IMG/VR virus record: IMGVR_UViG_3300044641_001380
Span: 1-33,981 of that record
Origin: a virus
Length of the DNA stretch: 33,981 bases
Direction: 5' to 3' (one strand)
Part shown: positions 23,467 through 29,316 of the stretch, one piece after another
How the letters are laid out: every line of letters starts with the position of its first letter
How positions within the stretch are numbered: the stretch's first letter is position 1
The notes under the pieces: model-generated
Seen by the model: only the letters and a program-made list of their open reading frames with translations
Told to the model about the DNA's origin: nothing
The model's database searches: none
Translations under genes and position numbers: made by a program

Positions 23467-24335
23467 GCGGTGTCCCGGTGCATCTGCAGGATGCTCTCGG
23501 CCAGCAGGCTAGGCGCTGGTGTCAGTCCTTCAGCCTGGTAGATCGGCCACAAGAAATCCATTGACTCTTGAATTTGTTTTTCGTTCATTTCAACTTTCTG
23601 GTTGTACAGAAGTCTAATAACCTCTTTAAAACACGTTTTCTTGCGTTCTTCACAACCTTCTGAGGTTGTGGGCTGCACAACCTCTAGAGGTTGTATGTGA
23701 GGCTCTGGAGGTTGTACAACCTCTGGAGGTTGTAGCTGGGTCTTTTTCTTGTGTGCTGCTATTTCTTGTTTCATCTTTTTAACTGTAACGGACTCGCCTG
23801 GTTTAGGCATGGTTGGCTCCTGCTTGGTGGGTGGTTGTCTGAGTGCTTTGGCGATCAGCTGGGCGATGCGCCGCTGGCCATCTGGGTCTGGGGTCTGGTC
23901 TTCTTGTTCCTTTCGCATGTAGGGTGGTCTGGTGTCTTCTTGGGCTGATGTGATGGCCACGGCGTCCTCGGCGGTCAGGCTGGGGTCGAAGATGACGCGC
24001 CAGGTGGCGTGCCGTTGGCCTGGTATGGGCTTGCGGATGACCTCGAGATAGCCGGCCTTGGTCAGCTTGACCAGGTGCTTGCTGACGGCCTGCTGGGTAA
24101 CTCCCATCTGGCTGGCCAGCTTGGCCTGGCTGACCCAGGTGATGCCGGCGCGGTTGATGTAGCTGCAGATCAGCAGCAGGGCGCGGATCATGCCGTGGGT
24201 CATCTGCTTGTCTGTGCAGGCGCGGATGGGTATGACCGCCAGCTTGCGCTGGTCGGGTGTTGGCTCATGCTCCTTGATCTTGGGTTGCTTGGCCGGCAGC
24301 GCGAATGGCACTACGGTGTCAGGCAAGGCGCTCAT
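23463..24335 (-). CDS. Replication initiator, lambda O-like, with winged helix
   Basis: A 290-residue protein. Residues about 45-110 form a winged helix (ALLLICSYINRAGITWVSQA, then KLASQMGVTQQAVSKHLVKL with a wing ending in RKPIPGQRHATWRVIF). A long charged and Pro/Gln-rich linker follows, and a C-terminal helical domain (about 232-290) may contact host helicase or loader. The linker codons at residues 201-229 contain the palindromic iterons, producing repeated EVVQP peptides. Lambda O has the same order: DNA-binding domain, iteron-bearing linker, partner-binding domain. The ATG at 24335 gives a 17-nt overlap with the previous gene; a TTG three codons upstream is possible. No loader (P/DnaC-like) gene is seen nearby. 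Confidence 0.7.
   Translation of the reverse strand: MSALPDTVVPFALPAKQPKIKEHEPTPDQRKLAVIPIRACTDKQMTHGMIRALLLICSYINRAGITWVSQAKLASQMGVTQQAVSKHLVKLTKAGYLEVIRKPIPGQRHATWRVIFDPSLTAEDAVAITSAQEDTRPPYMRKEQEDQTPDPDGQRRIAQLIAKALRQPPTKQEPTMPKPGESVTVKKMKQEIAAHKKKTQLQPPEVVQPPEPHIQPLEVVQPTTSEGCEERKKTCFKEVIRLLYNQKVEMNEKQIQESMDFLWPIYQAEGLTPAPSLLAESILQMHRDTA
23571..23650. other. AT-rich tract beside the iterons, candidate unwinding element
   Basis: I count 25 G or C in these 80 bases, clearly lower than the surrounding GC-rich DNA. It directly abuts the iteron cluster and contains TAATAA and TTTAAAA steps and a lone GGTTGTACA half-site at 23600-23608. In lambda the AT-rich element also lies next to the iterons inside gene O. 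It is still coding for the initiator C-terminal domain. Confidence 0.6.
23651..23733. repeat. Palindromic iteron cluster (candidate replication origin)
   Basis: Seven copies of the half-site AGGTTGT/ACAACCT lie within 83 bp. They form CACAACCT-TCTG-AGGTTGTG (23651-23670), the perfect 18-bp palindrome ACAACCTCTAGAGGTTGT (23677-23694), a lone inverted half-site (23708-23715) and ACAACCTCTGGAGGTTGT (23716-23733). The last two also make a perfect 16-bp palindrome centred on TGTACA (23708-23723). All are inside the initiator gene. Confidence 0.85.
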
Positions 24336-24549
24336 GCTTGGCAATCCATCTCATGTAGCCTCTGATCCGCTCCTCGGCTCCCTTGCCGTAGAGCTTGTCG
24401 CAGCGGGCCAGCATCCTGTCCACCGCCTCCTTGTCCTTGTTGACTTCCCAGGTTGTGAGCAGCACCCGTGCCTCGCCCATCTCGAGCACCTTGGTGTCTG
24501 GCCTGGGTATGCGCGGGTAATGCCAACGGTGCGGTTGGTTTTTGGTCAT
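24319..24549 (-). CDS. Small hypothetical protein
   Basis: A 76-residue protein with a His/Arg/Pro-rich start (NQPHRWHYPRIPRPDTK), then a short strand (ARVLLTTW) and a helical, charged C-terminus (EAVDRMLARCDKLYGKGAEE, RIRGYMRWIAKHERL). It starts inside the previous stop (ATGA) and its 3' end overlaps the start of the initiator. Position suggests a role in early control or replication; no family recognised. Confidence 0.6.
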   Translation of the reverse strand: MTKNQPHRWHYPRIPRPDTKVLEMGEARVLLTTWEVNKDKEAVDRMLARCDKLYGKGAEERIRGYMRWIAKHERLA

Positions 24550-24758
24550 TGCTTGGCCTCCCGCTTGGCCTGCAGCTGTAGTTCCTTGTCCAGCACCTTG
24601 CGGCCCAGGTCGGTTACCACACTGCCGGCAGATACCAGGCCACGCCGGCGCAGCGACCAGTAGGTGTTCCAGCTGCCCCTGACATCGTTGGTGAGCTTGA
24701 ACCGCCAGCCCATGGCGAAGTGCTTGAGCATGAAAACCTGGTGGTTTGACAGACTCAT
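24546..24758 (-). CDS. Small winged-helix-like protein
   Basis: A 70-residue protein. SLSNHQVFMLKHFAMGWRFK, then WNTYWSLRRRGLVSAGSVVT and DLGRKVLDK have the helix-helix-wing pattern of small phage DNA-binding proteins (NTYWSLRRRGLV as recognition helix, then a LTxxG-like turn). The ATG overlaps the upstream stop by 4 nt, which fixes this start over a longer one at 24785. Probably binds DNA; target unknown. Confidence 0.6.
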   Translation of the reverse strand: MSLSNHQVFMLKHFAMGWRFKLTNDVRGSWNTYWSLRRRGLVSAGSVVTDLGRKVLDKELQLQAKREAKQ

Positions 24759-25192
24759 CTGGCCCACACCTTCCAGGCTCGCCAAGTTGTGACATGGCAG
24801 TCAACCTCCCAGACCCGCACGCCGGTGACCTTGGCCTGGTGCTGCCGCAGCTTCCGCATGGCCTTCATGTATATCTGCCTGACCCGTTCGCGGCTGCAGT
24901 TCAGCACCTTGCCGGCCTCGTCGAGCGTGTCCTCGTCGTAGGCGATCAGCTTGACGGCCAGCATTTCCCGATCTGTCAGCGGTGCGTCGGCTAGGATTTT
25001 GAACAGCAGATCCCGGTTCTCCACCGGCTCCATGTCTGTCTGCAGTTCCCATGACCACTTGTACTGCGGCAGTTCTGGCAGCTCGTAATCCCGGCTGTAC
25101 CAGATCTGCTTGACCTCGCTGGGCAGGGTTTCGGTCATCAGCTTGCCGTACCACGGTGTGCCCTTGCCCCTGCTCATATTGGCCGCGGTCAT
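24755..25192 (-). CDS. Sigma-region-4-like transcriptional regulator
   Basis: A 145-residue protein. Residues about 66-117 match the helix-turn-helix of sigma70 region 4: LTDREMLAVKLIAYDEDTLD, then EAGKVLNCSRERVRQIYMKA and MRKLR, with the recognition helix SRERVRQIY at 100-108. There is no region 2, so it is not a full sigma factor. The N-terminal 60 residues are Trp/Tyr-rich (LPQYKWSWEL). It could redirect or modulate host RNA polymerase, for example to late promoters, by contacting -35 DNA. The start uses an ATGA overlap with the membrane protein gene; longer frames upstream read as noncoding Arg-rich sequence. Confidence 0.75.
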   Translation of the reverse strand: MTAANMSRGKGTPWYGKLMTETLPSEVKQIWYSRDYELPELPQYKWSWELQTDMEPVENRDLLFKILADAPLTDREMLAVKLIAYDEDTLDEAGKVLNCSRERVRQIYMKAMRKLRQHQAKVTGVRVWEVDCHVTTWRAWKVWAR

Positions 25193-25389
25193 AGCGTCTT
25201 GCCCTCCTTGTACATCCGCAGCATGCGGCAGCGCTCCTTCTCTGCCGGCGTCATGTCTGGGCTGATCTCGGCTATCTGGCACAGGTGATCGCGTGGCTTG
25301 TGCTCTACCTGGGCGCTGACCCAGATGGCGACGGCCATTGTGGCGACGCACAGCGCGATCATGGCGATGTAGCTGATGATGGTGGTCAT
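25189..25389 (-). CDS. Small single-pass membrane protein
   Basis: A 66-residue protein with one N-terminal membrane helix (TTIISYIAMIALCVATMAVA, about 2-27) and a charged tail with two cysteines (C37, C54) and a KERCRMLRMYKEGK end. If the tail is periplasmic, the cysteines could pair. Early timing and membrane location would suit superinfection exclusion or control of host physiology, but nothing in the sequence proves this. ATGA overlaps on both sides. Confidence 0.65.
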   Translation of the reverse strand: MTTIISYIAMIALCVATMAVAIWVSAQVEHKPRDHLCQIAEISPDMTPAEKERCRMLRMYKEGKTL

Positions 25390-25736
25390 GTGTTCCCCCT
25401 TGCTCTGATTTCTGCTGCTTTACTTCTCACCCATGAAATCGCGTAGCTGGATTCCATCTCTCGCTCCATATCGTCTGCCATACCGTCAATAATCCGGGCG
25501 CAGGCTTCACGTTCTTTGTGAACAGCCGCCTCCACCGCAGGCTGGATCATCTGCACGGCAGTCTCTTGCAGTTTGTTCAACGTCTCACACAATGCGCTCA
25601 ACCCGGAGATTTGTTCTTGGCTCCGCTTTGCCGCCTCCAAGGCTTCACGCAGCAGTTCACGCTGGGCCGGATAGGCATCGTCGAAATTCAAGGTTGCCAG
25701 CACAAGGTTAATCGCCTCAATGGATGTTCTGTTCAT
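25386..25736 (-). CDS. Hypothetical helical protein
   Basis: A 116-residue helical protein. AINLVLATLNFDDAYPAQRE and LLREALEAAKRSQEQISGLS, then a Glu/Lys helix with VHKEREACARIIDGMADDME and the end SWVRSKAAEIRARG. The EREACA-x-I-x-G-M motif is frequent in small phage accessory proteins of Proteobacteria. Function unknown. It is joined to both neighbours by 4-nt overlaps. Confidence 0.65.
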   Translation of the reverse strand: MNRTSIEAINLVLATLNFDDAYPAQRELLREALEAAKRSQEQISGLSALCETLNKLQETAVQMIQPAVEAAVHKEREACARIIDGMADDMEREMESSYAISWVRSKAAEIRARGNT

Positions 25737-25930
25737 GTTGTCCCTTTCATTTTTTCGTCCACGATGCGGCGCAGTTGTTCCTGCATCCCATCGGTAAACC
25801 CTCGCTCGTATTCCTTGCGCAACAATTCTTCAGGCTCCCAAGGCAAAGGTGTGCCAGCGTGTTTGTAAGCCTCGTTGCGCCACATGGACGCGCTAAGTTT
25901 GTGTCGTTCGCAGTGAGGGCATTTGCTCAT
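25733..25930 (-). CDS. Small protein with single CxxC
   Basis: A 65-residue protein with an N-terminal CPHCERHKL knuckle, which together with nearby His could bind a metal, and a helical charged end (LLRKEYERGFTDGMQEQLRR). No family recognised. It is part of the ATGA-coupled chain. Confidence 0.6.
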   Translation of the reverse strand: MSKCPHCERHKLSASMWRNEAYKHAGTPLPWEPEELLRKEYERGFTDGMQEQLRRIVDEKMKGTT

Positions 25931-26346
25931 GTGTCACTCGCTACGTCTGCCTGAATCAACTGCGCTGCAACGTGCCAGTAGTTGTGCGCTCCTTTTGCCG
26001 CCTCGTGCTGGATCATCAGCAGGTTGACGATGCGCTGGCGCTCTGCCATGACGCCCTTGGTGTAGATTCCGATGGCTGGCGGATTGTTGTGCATGGCTTT
26101 GTCCCACTGATTGCGCCACTGCATGATGCGCCCCATAACCCTGTCACGGTCTAGGCGTTCATCGTTGTCAACCTCCATGCACACAATGTCGTGGGTCAGG
26201 TTCATCGCTGCTGTGTTTACGGACTTCAGTCGCCACTTCAACCCGTCTATCTCGGTCGCCATACGCTGCTGTTCAGCAACCATGACGCCTATCGCATCCC
26301 AGTCTGGCTTGAAGTCATTTTGGTTCATGTTGTGATCTCCACTCAT
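25927..26346 (-). CDS. Hypothetical protein
   Basis: A 139-residue, mostly helical protein: PDWDAIGVMVAEQQRMATEI, then DGLKWRLKSVNTAAMNLTHD, a middle with RVMGRIMQWRNQWDKAMHNN, and a C-terminal YTKGVMAERQRIVNLLMIQH segment. The MAERQRIVNLL helix resembles the end of other small phage proteins (ERERI-type). The start might also be the internal ATG at residue 7 (MNQND). Function unknown; coupled on both sides. Confidence 0.6.
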   Translation of the reverse strand: MSGDHNMNQNDFKPDWDAIGVMVAEQQRMATEIDGLKWRLKSVNTAAMNLTHDIVCMEVDNDERLDRDRVMGRIMQWRNQWDKAMHNNPPAIGIYTKGVMAERQRIVNLLMIQHEAAKGAHNYWHVAAQLIQADVASDT

Positions 26347-26645
26347 TTCAAAAACTCCTTCACATCTTCATACACACCGTTCCTTGCGCTGTTGTCAGAC
26401 TCATACTTAGTCCACCCGGCGTAGCGCATCTCGTTCTCGCAACGCTCCAGCAGTTCACGCGCTCGGTCACGCTCTTTCGCCAACTCACGCATCACCTCAA
26501 TGACCGCCTGCTCGTGCTTGAGAAGGATGGCGCGGATCATGTCCATCGGCGTTTCAATCATGGCAGTGGCAGCAGCCTTGATCTTTTCCTGCTCGGTCTT
26601 GGCTTTGAGAACGGCTTCTTGATGTAGTTTGCTCAGTGGTTTCAT
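26343..26645 (-). CDS. Hypothetical coiled-coil protein
   Basis: A 100-residue protein dominated by charged helix: LSKLHQEAVLKAKTEQEKIK and VIEVMRELAKERDRARELLE form a likely coiled coil, and a short YAGWTKYESD segment follows. No catalytic pattern. ATGA overlaps with both neighbours. Confidence 0.6.
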   Translation of the reverse strand: MKPLSKLHQEAVLKAKTEQEKIKAAATAMIETPMDMIRAILLKHEQAVIEVMRELAKERDRARELLERCENEMRYAGWTKYESDNSARNGVYEDVKEFLK

Positions 26646-27040
26646 GTGTTCTTCTCCTTGAGTTTGGCTTCGATGGACCGGGCGAAATCCAACGGGTGTT
26701 TTGCGGCATCTTCAATGTCCAACACCTCATCTCTCGTCAGACCGACCCACTGGCGCTGTGGTGGGGAGGTGTACAACTTATCGCCGATCTTGATGCCATT
26801 GGCGTTGTCCCATGCAACCCGTGGTCTACCATTTGGCTCAAACAAATAAACGTGCGCCACCGGCTCCTGCTCCGGTTTTCTGCACTCAGGATGCACTTCC
26901 TCGCACCCTTCCCAATGCGTCCGTTGTGGCTGCGCCAGCCTCTCGCGCAGGGCAGTTATCAGGATTCGCACTGTGTTCATATCCACCGGAACGATTGCTC
27001 CCGGGCGCAGCCACTGCTGCATCAGTTCTCTGTCTGTCAT
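26642..27040 (-). CDS. Hypothetical phage accessory protein
   Basis: A 132-residue protein. An N-terminal helix (MTDRELMQQWLRPGA) and LITALRERLAQPQR are followed by EPVAHVYLFEPNGRPRVAWD and KIGDKLYTSPPQRQWVGLTR. The EPVA...G..LYTSPP...W.GLT pattern is common in phages of Betaproteobacteria and their relatives, and is one reason for my host guess. Function unknown. The ATGA overlap with the zinc-ribbon gene selects the ATG at 27040. Confidence 0.7.
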   Translation of the reverse strand: MTDRELMQQWLRPGAIVPVDMNTVRILITALRERLAQPQRTHWEGCEEVHPECRKPEQEPVAHVYLFEPNGRPRVAWDNANGIKIGDKLYTSPPQRQWVGLTRDEVLDIEDAAKHPLDFARSIEAKLKEKNT

Positions 27041-27195
27041 CCCTTCTTCTCCTTCGGTTTGATCACCTTCAACACCCTTTCCATGGTGGTGAAGCGGTGA
27101 CCGTTGCCACACTCATAGCGCCTGTACTTTTCGTTCTCTGGTCGGCGGCGCGTTTCTTTGATCTCCGTCCAGGCTGCACACACTGGACACTTCAT
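27037..27195 (-). CDS. NrdR-like zinc-ribbon microprotein
   Basis: A 52-residue protein that looks like the zinc ribbon of NrdR without its ATP-cone: CPVC at 3-6, TEIKETRRRPENEKYRRYEC, then C29-x2-H32 and RFTTMERV. Phages carry such stand-alone ribbons. In NrdR the ribbon binds operator DNA of ribonucleotide reductase genes, so this protein may bind DNA or interfere with host regulation. It is fixed by ATGA overlaps with the RuvC-like gene before it and the next gene. Confidence 0.75.
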   Translation of the reverse strand: MKCPVCAAWTEIKETRRRPENEKYRRYECGNGHRFTTMERVLKVIKPKEKKG

Positions 27196-27647
27196 TGCTC
27201 TGCTGCCCAGTGCAGAAGCGCCAGCGCGTCAGCCTCGTTGTCATCTGTCACCGGGTGCCCCTTGGCCTGCATGGCCGCCAGCATGGCCGCCTTGTCAGCG
27301 TTTCCCTTGCCAGTAGCGTGCTTCTTGATGGTGCCGACAGGCACGCCCTCATAGGGAATGTTCCTGCTCTCGCACCAGGCGGTCAGCGTGGCCATCAGGC
27401 CGCCGTAGACATGCGCGGCATCGGTGCTGGCATGCCGGCGCACCTCCTCGAAATAGACCGCATTGATGTCGCCTGCGGTGCCGTAGATCTCGTGCAGCCA
27501 GCGACTGAAGCGCAGGTAGCGCATGCCACCGCCCTCGTACCGGCCGCCCTTCAGAGACATCCAGCCGTGCGCGATCGCCCCGGTTGTGGGCCGCAGCGCC
27601 CAGCCCGTAGTGGTGCCCAGGTCGAGGGCCAGGATGCATGGAGTCAT
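27192..27647 (-). CDS. RuvC-like Holliday junction resolvase
   Basis: A 151-residue RNase-H-fold nuclease. Acidic residues fit the RuvC set: D9 in LALDLGTTTGWAL, E67/E68 in VYFEEV, and D136/D140 in TDDNEADALALLHWA, with the conserved GVPVGTIKKHATGKGNADKA stretch between them. It would cut four-way junctions made by recombination (RecT/YqaJ) before packaging. The ATG at 27645-27647 overlaps the previous stop (ATGA), and the frame upstream of it reads as noncoding. Confidence 0.85.
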   Translation of the reverse strand: MTPCILALDLGTTTGWALRPTTGAIAHGWMSLKGGRYEGGGMRYLRFSRWLHEIYGTAGDINAVYFEEVRRHASTDAAHVYGGLMATLTAWCESRNIPYEGVPVGTIKKHATGKGNADKAAMLAAMQAKGHPVTDDNEADALALLHWAAEQ

Positions 27648-27820
27648 AGTAGCCCCGCCTTTCTCAGATCGGCCAGGAACGCCTCGATGTCCTGGCAGGG
27701 CACATCTTGCCAACTGGCAGCATCCCCCGTCAGGAACAGCGCCTCGGCCATCACATCCTCTGGTATAGGCTGGCCATCCTTTGCCATGTCCAGTAGCTTG
27801 TTGGCCTCCTGGTGCGTCAT
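27644..27820 (-). CDS. Small acidic hypothetical protein
   Basis: A 58-residue acidic helical protein (HQEANKLLDMAKDGQPIPED, then AEALFLTGDAASWQDVPCQD and a DIEAFLADLRKAGLL end). Both junctions are ATGA overlaps, which strongly supports translation. No family recognised. It might pair with the RHH protein as its partner, given the coupled arrangement, but a toxin or antitoxin role is not shown. Confidence 0.65.
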   Translation of the reverse strand: MTHQEANKLLDMAKDGQPIPEDVMAEALFLTGDAASWQDVPCQDIEAFLADLRKAGLL

Positions 27821-28002
27821 TTTGTGCCCTGCAGCAGCTTGTCCAGCCTGTCATGCACATCAGCGTAGCGCCGGCTCAAGTTGTCTCGGATCAGCTGATC
27901 AACAATGCTGGCCCTCGAGCGCCTTTGATCTCTGGCCGCTCGGTCAAGCAGCTCTCGAGTGCTGGCCTGCAGCCGCATCATGAATGGTCGGTTCGTTTCC
28001 AT
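27817..28002 (-). CDS. Ribbon-helix-helix (Arc/CopG-type) DNA-binding protein
   Basis: A 61-residue protein with the RHH layout: a short N-terminal strand (RPFMMRLQAS), helix one (TRELLDRAARDQRR) and helix two (SRASIVDQLIRDNLSRRY), then a tail. Such dimers bind short direct or inverted repeats. As the first gene of the leftward operon, next to the divergent intergenic region, it probably represses or balances the two early promoters. CCATTGT repeats and an inverted repeat lie in that region. A CopG-like copy-number role is also possible if the phage is maintained as a plasmid. Confidence 0.75.
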   Translation of the reverse strand: METNRPFMMRLQASTRELLDRAARDQRRSRASIVDQLIRDNLSRRYADVHDRLDKLLQGTK

Positions 28003-28041
28003 ATGACTCCTGTATTGCAGAGTGCAACATTATGGCAGCGA

Positions 28042-28057
28042 CCATTGTAGCCATTGT
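28042..28057. repeat. CCATTGT direct repeat
   Basis: CCATTGT occurs at 28042-28048 and 28051-28057, a 9-bp period. RHH dimers often bind paired direct repeats at about such spacing, and the RHH gene starts 40 bp away. It overlaps the candidate leftward -10 element, so binding would repress that promoter. Confidence 0.45.
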
Positions 28058-28099
28058 CTTAGGGTAAACACCTACGCCAGACGGCCAGAAACCTGTGGC

Positions 28100-28105
28100 T
28101 ATAAT
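28100..28105 (+). promoter_or_regulatory. Rightward -10 element
   Basis: A perfect TATAAT 57 bp before the first rightward gene. Initiation would fall near 28112, just at the inverted repeat. No recognisable -35 lies 16-18 bp upstream. A TG pair lies two bases further upstream than in a canonical extended -10. Confidence 0.5.
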
Positions 28106-28113
28106 GGCGGCAC

Positions 28114-28134
28114 GGTGTATCGCGGTGATACACC
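28114..28134. promoter_or_regulatory. Inverted repeat at the rightward transcription start
   Basis: GGTGTATC (28114-28121) and GATACACC (28127-28134) form a perfect 8-bp dyad with a 5-bp centre, starting where transcription from the TATAAT is predicted to begin. It fits an operator for a dimeric repressor, or a small hairpin at the very 5' end of the message. Confidence 0.55.
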
Positions 28135-28161
28135 AGAACCACCGAGAAACAGGAGTTCAAA

Positions 28162-28404
28162 ATGCAAGTTCTCATTACCCGCGCAGAAGCAGTCGAAAAC
28201 GGCAAGTATCTTGAGGCCGACTGCGGCAAGATCTCCGCGCACATCTACATCAGCAAGGCTGGCTATATCAACGTGTGCTGCAAGAACGCATCGCACAAAG
28301 CATGGAAAGCCAATGGCCGCTACTTCCGCACCTTCGATGAAGCATTCGCTGGCTACAAGTCAGCCGAGATGCAGGCCATCATCAATGCAGCCAAGGAGGC
28401 TTGA
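28162..28404 (+). CDS. Hypothetical protein, first gene of rightward operon
   Basis: An 80-residue protein with an alternating strand pattern (MQVLITRAEAVENGKYLEAD, CGKISAHIYISKAGYINVCC) and a helical end (RTFDEAFAGYKSAEMQAI). CAGGAG precedes the ATG. Four cysteines or fewer are visible and no metal site is clear. Function unknown; as first gene after the operator it is probably expressed earliest. Confidence 0.7.
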   Translation: MQVLITRAEAVENGKYLEADCGKISAHIYISKAGYINVCCKNASHKAWKANGRYFRTFDEAFAGYKSAEMQAIINAAKEA

Positions 28405-28406
28405 TC

Positions 28407-29048
28407 ATGGCCACCTACATCGCGTACTACCGCGTCAGCACCGAGCGCCAGGGCCAGAGCGGCCTTGGCCTGGAGGCCCAGCAGGCAGCCGTCAAAGCCT
28501 ACGCTGACAGCATCATCCACAGTTTCACCGAGATCGAGTCTGGCAAGAATGATGACCGGCCCCAGCTGGCCGCTGCCATCGCCTTGTGCAAGTCTACTGG
28601 CGCAGCCTTGCTCATTGCCAAGATCGACCGGCTTTCGCGTCAGGCCGCCTTCCTGCTGACCTTGCGCGACTCTGGCGTGCAGATCGTGGCGGCCGACATG
28701 CCGCACGCCGGCACCCTCGAGTTCGGCATCCGCGCCGTCGTTGCCCAGCATGAGCGCGAGGAGATCAGCCGCCGTACCCGTGCCGCGCTGCAGGCCGCCA
28801 AGGCCCGTGGCGTGCGCCTGGGCAGCGGCAATCCCACCGCCGGCAGCGCTGCAGGCAACGCGGCCATCCAGGCCCGTGCAGCAGCCTTCCAGGCCCGCAT
28901 GCAGCCCATCCTGGCCCAGATCCAGGCAGCCGGCTGCACTACCCTGCGCGAGATCGCTGCAGCCCTCTCTGCCCGCGGTGTTCAGACCGCCCGCGGCAGC
29001 ACCATCTGGCACCCCAGCCAGGTCGCAACCCTTCTCTCAACCAACTGA
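28407..29048 (+). CDS. Serine recombinase (resolvase/invertase type)
   Basis: A 213-residue small serine recombinase. The catalytic serine is S11 in YYRVSTERQGQSGLGLEAQ, and the DRLSR motif lies at 74-78. The long helix with EREEISRRTRAALQAAKARG follows the catalytic domain and the C-terminal ~45 residues (ILAQIQAAGCTTLREIAAAL) form the DNA-binding domain. It lacks the zinc and coiled-coil parts of large phage serine integrases, so resolution of multimers or inversion is more likely than integration. AAGGAGG sits 7 nt before the ATG, which decides against an upstream TTG. Confidence 0.88.
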   Translation: MATYIAYYRVSTERQGQSGLGLEAQQAAVKAYADSIIHSFTEIESGKNDDRPQLAAAIALCKSTGAALLIAKIDRLSRQAAFLLTLRDSGVQIVAADMPHAGTLEFGIRAVVAQHEREEISRRTRAALQAAKARGVRLGSGNPTAGSAAGNAAIQARAAAFQARMQPILAQIQAAGCTTLREIAAALSARGVQTARGSTIWHPSQVATLLSTN

Positions 29049-29057
29049 AAGGCAATC

Positions 29058-29132
29058 ATGGACAGTCTGTATGCTGCGGCCACCGTGGCCGTATTTATTC
29101 TCATCGGCGTCATACTCGGGGCGGGGGTTTGA
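29058..29132 (+). CDS. Single-helix membrane microprotein
   Basis: A 24-codon frame whose product is almost entirely one hydrophobic helix (YAAATVAVFILIGVILGAGV). It lies between the recombinase and the next gene with GAAAGG upstream of the ATG, and ends 1 nt before the next start. Very short, so confidence is moderate. Confidence 0.5.
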   Translation: MDSLYAAATVAVFILIGVILGAGV

Positions 29133-29133
29133 C

Positions 29134-29316
29134 ATGCCGCACGGAACTCCAATAGTCCCATCTCAATCCCTTATGCAGGGCAAACCCTACACCCCGGCAG
29201 CGGCCACTGATGTCACCAAGACATGGCTGCGGTTTGGCTGGCAGCCGCCAAGCCGGGAGGCCCAGGCCCAGGAATACCAGCGCCTCAACCACACACAGCA
29301 GGAGGTCATGCAATGA
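29134..29316 (+). CDS. Small hypothetical phage protein
   Basis: A 60-residue protein containing GKPYTPAAATDVTKTWLRFG, then WQPPSREAQAQEYQRLNHTQ. Small phage proteins with a YTPA-x-TDV-x2-TW-x-RFGW core are familiar in Proteobacteria phages, without known function. The start could also be the second ATG (29173). It overlaps the following gene by 4 nt (ATGA). Confidence 0.7.
   Translation: MPHGTPIVPSQSLMQGKPYTPAAATDVTKTWLRFGWQPPSREAQAQEYQRLNHTQQEVMQ

Larger units (their letters stand above)
28003..28161. promoter_or_regulatory. Divergent early control region
   Basis: This 159-bp gap separates the leftward (28002) and rightward (28162) operons and must hold both their promoters. It contains a plus-strand TATAAT (28100-28105), a minus-strand TACAAT read in the opposite direction near 28045, a direct repeat of CCATTGT and a dyad. 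I find no good -35 hexamers, so activation by a factor is possible. The layout resembles an operator region shared by divergent early promoters. Confidence 0.65.

Noticed and set aside
23742-23800. T-rich stretch in the initiator gene as a terminator
   Set aside because: No GC-rich stem precedes the T runs on either strand; it is part of the AT-richer flank of the iterons.
26812-27354. 180-codon plus-strand frame
   Set aside because: It lies opposite three coupled minus-strand genes with good protein character, and its product is Cys/Ser/Pro-rich with no fold.
28407-29048. Serine recombinase as the phage integrase
   Set aside because: It is of the small resolvase/invertase size and lacks the large C-terminal domains of phage serine integrases, and no att-like duplicated core was seen nearby.
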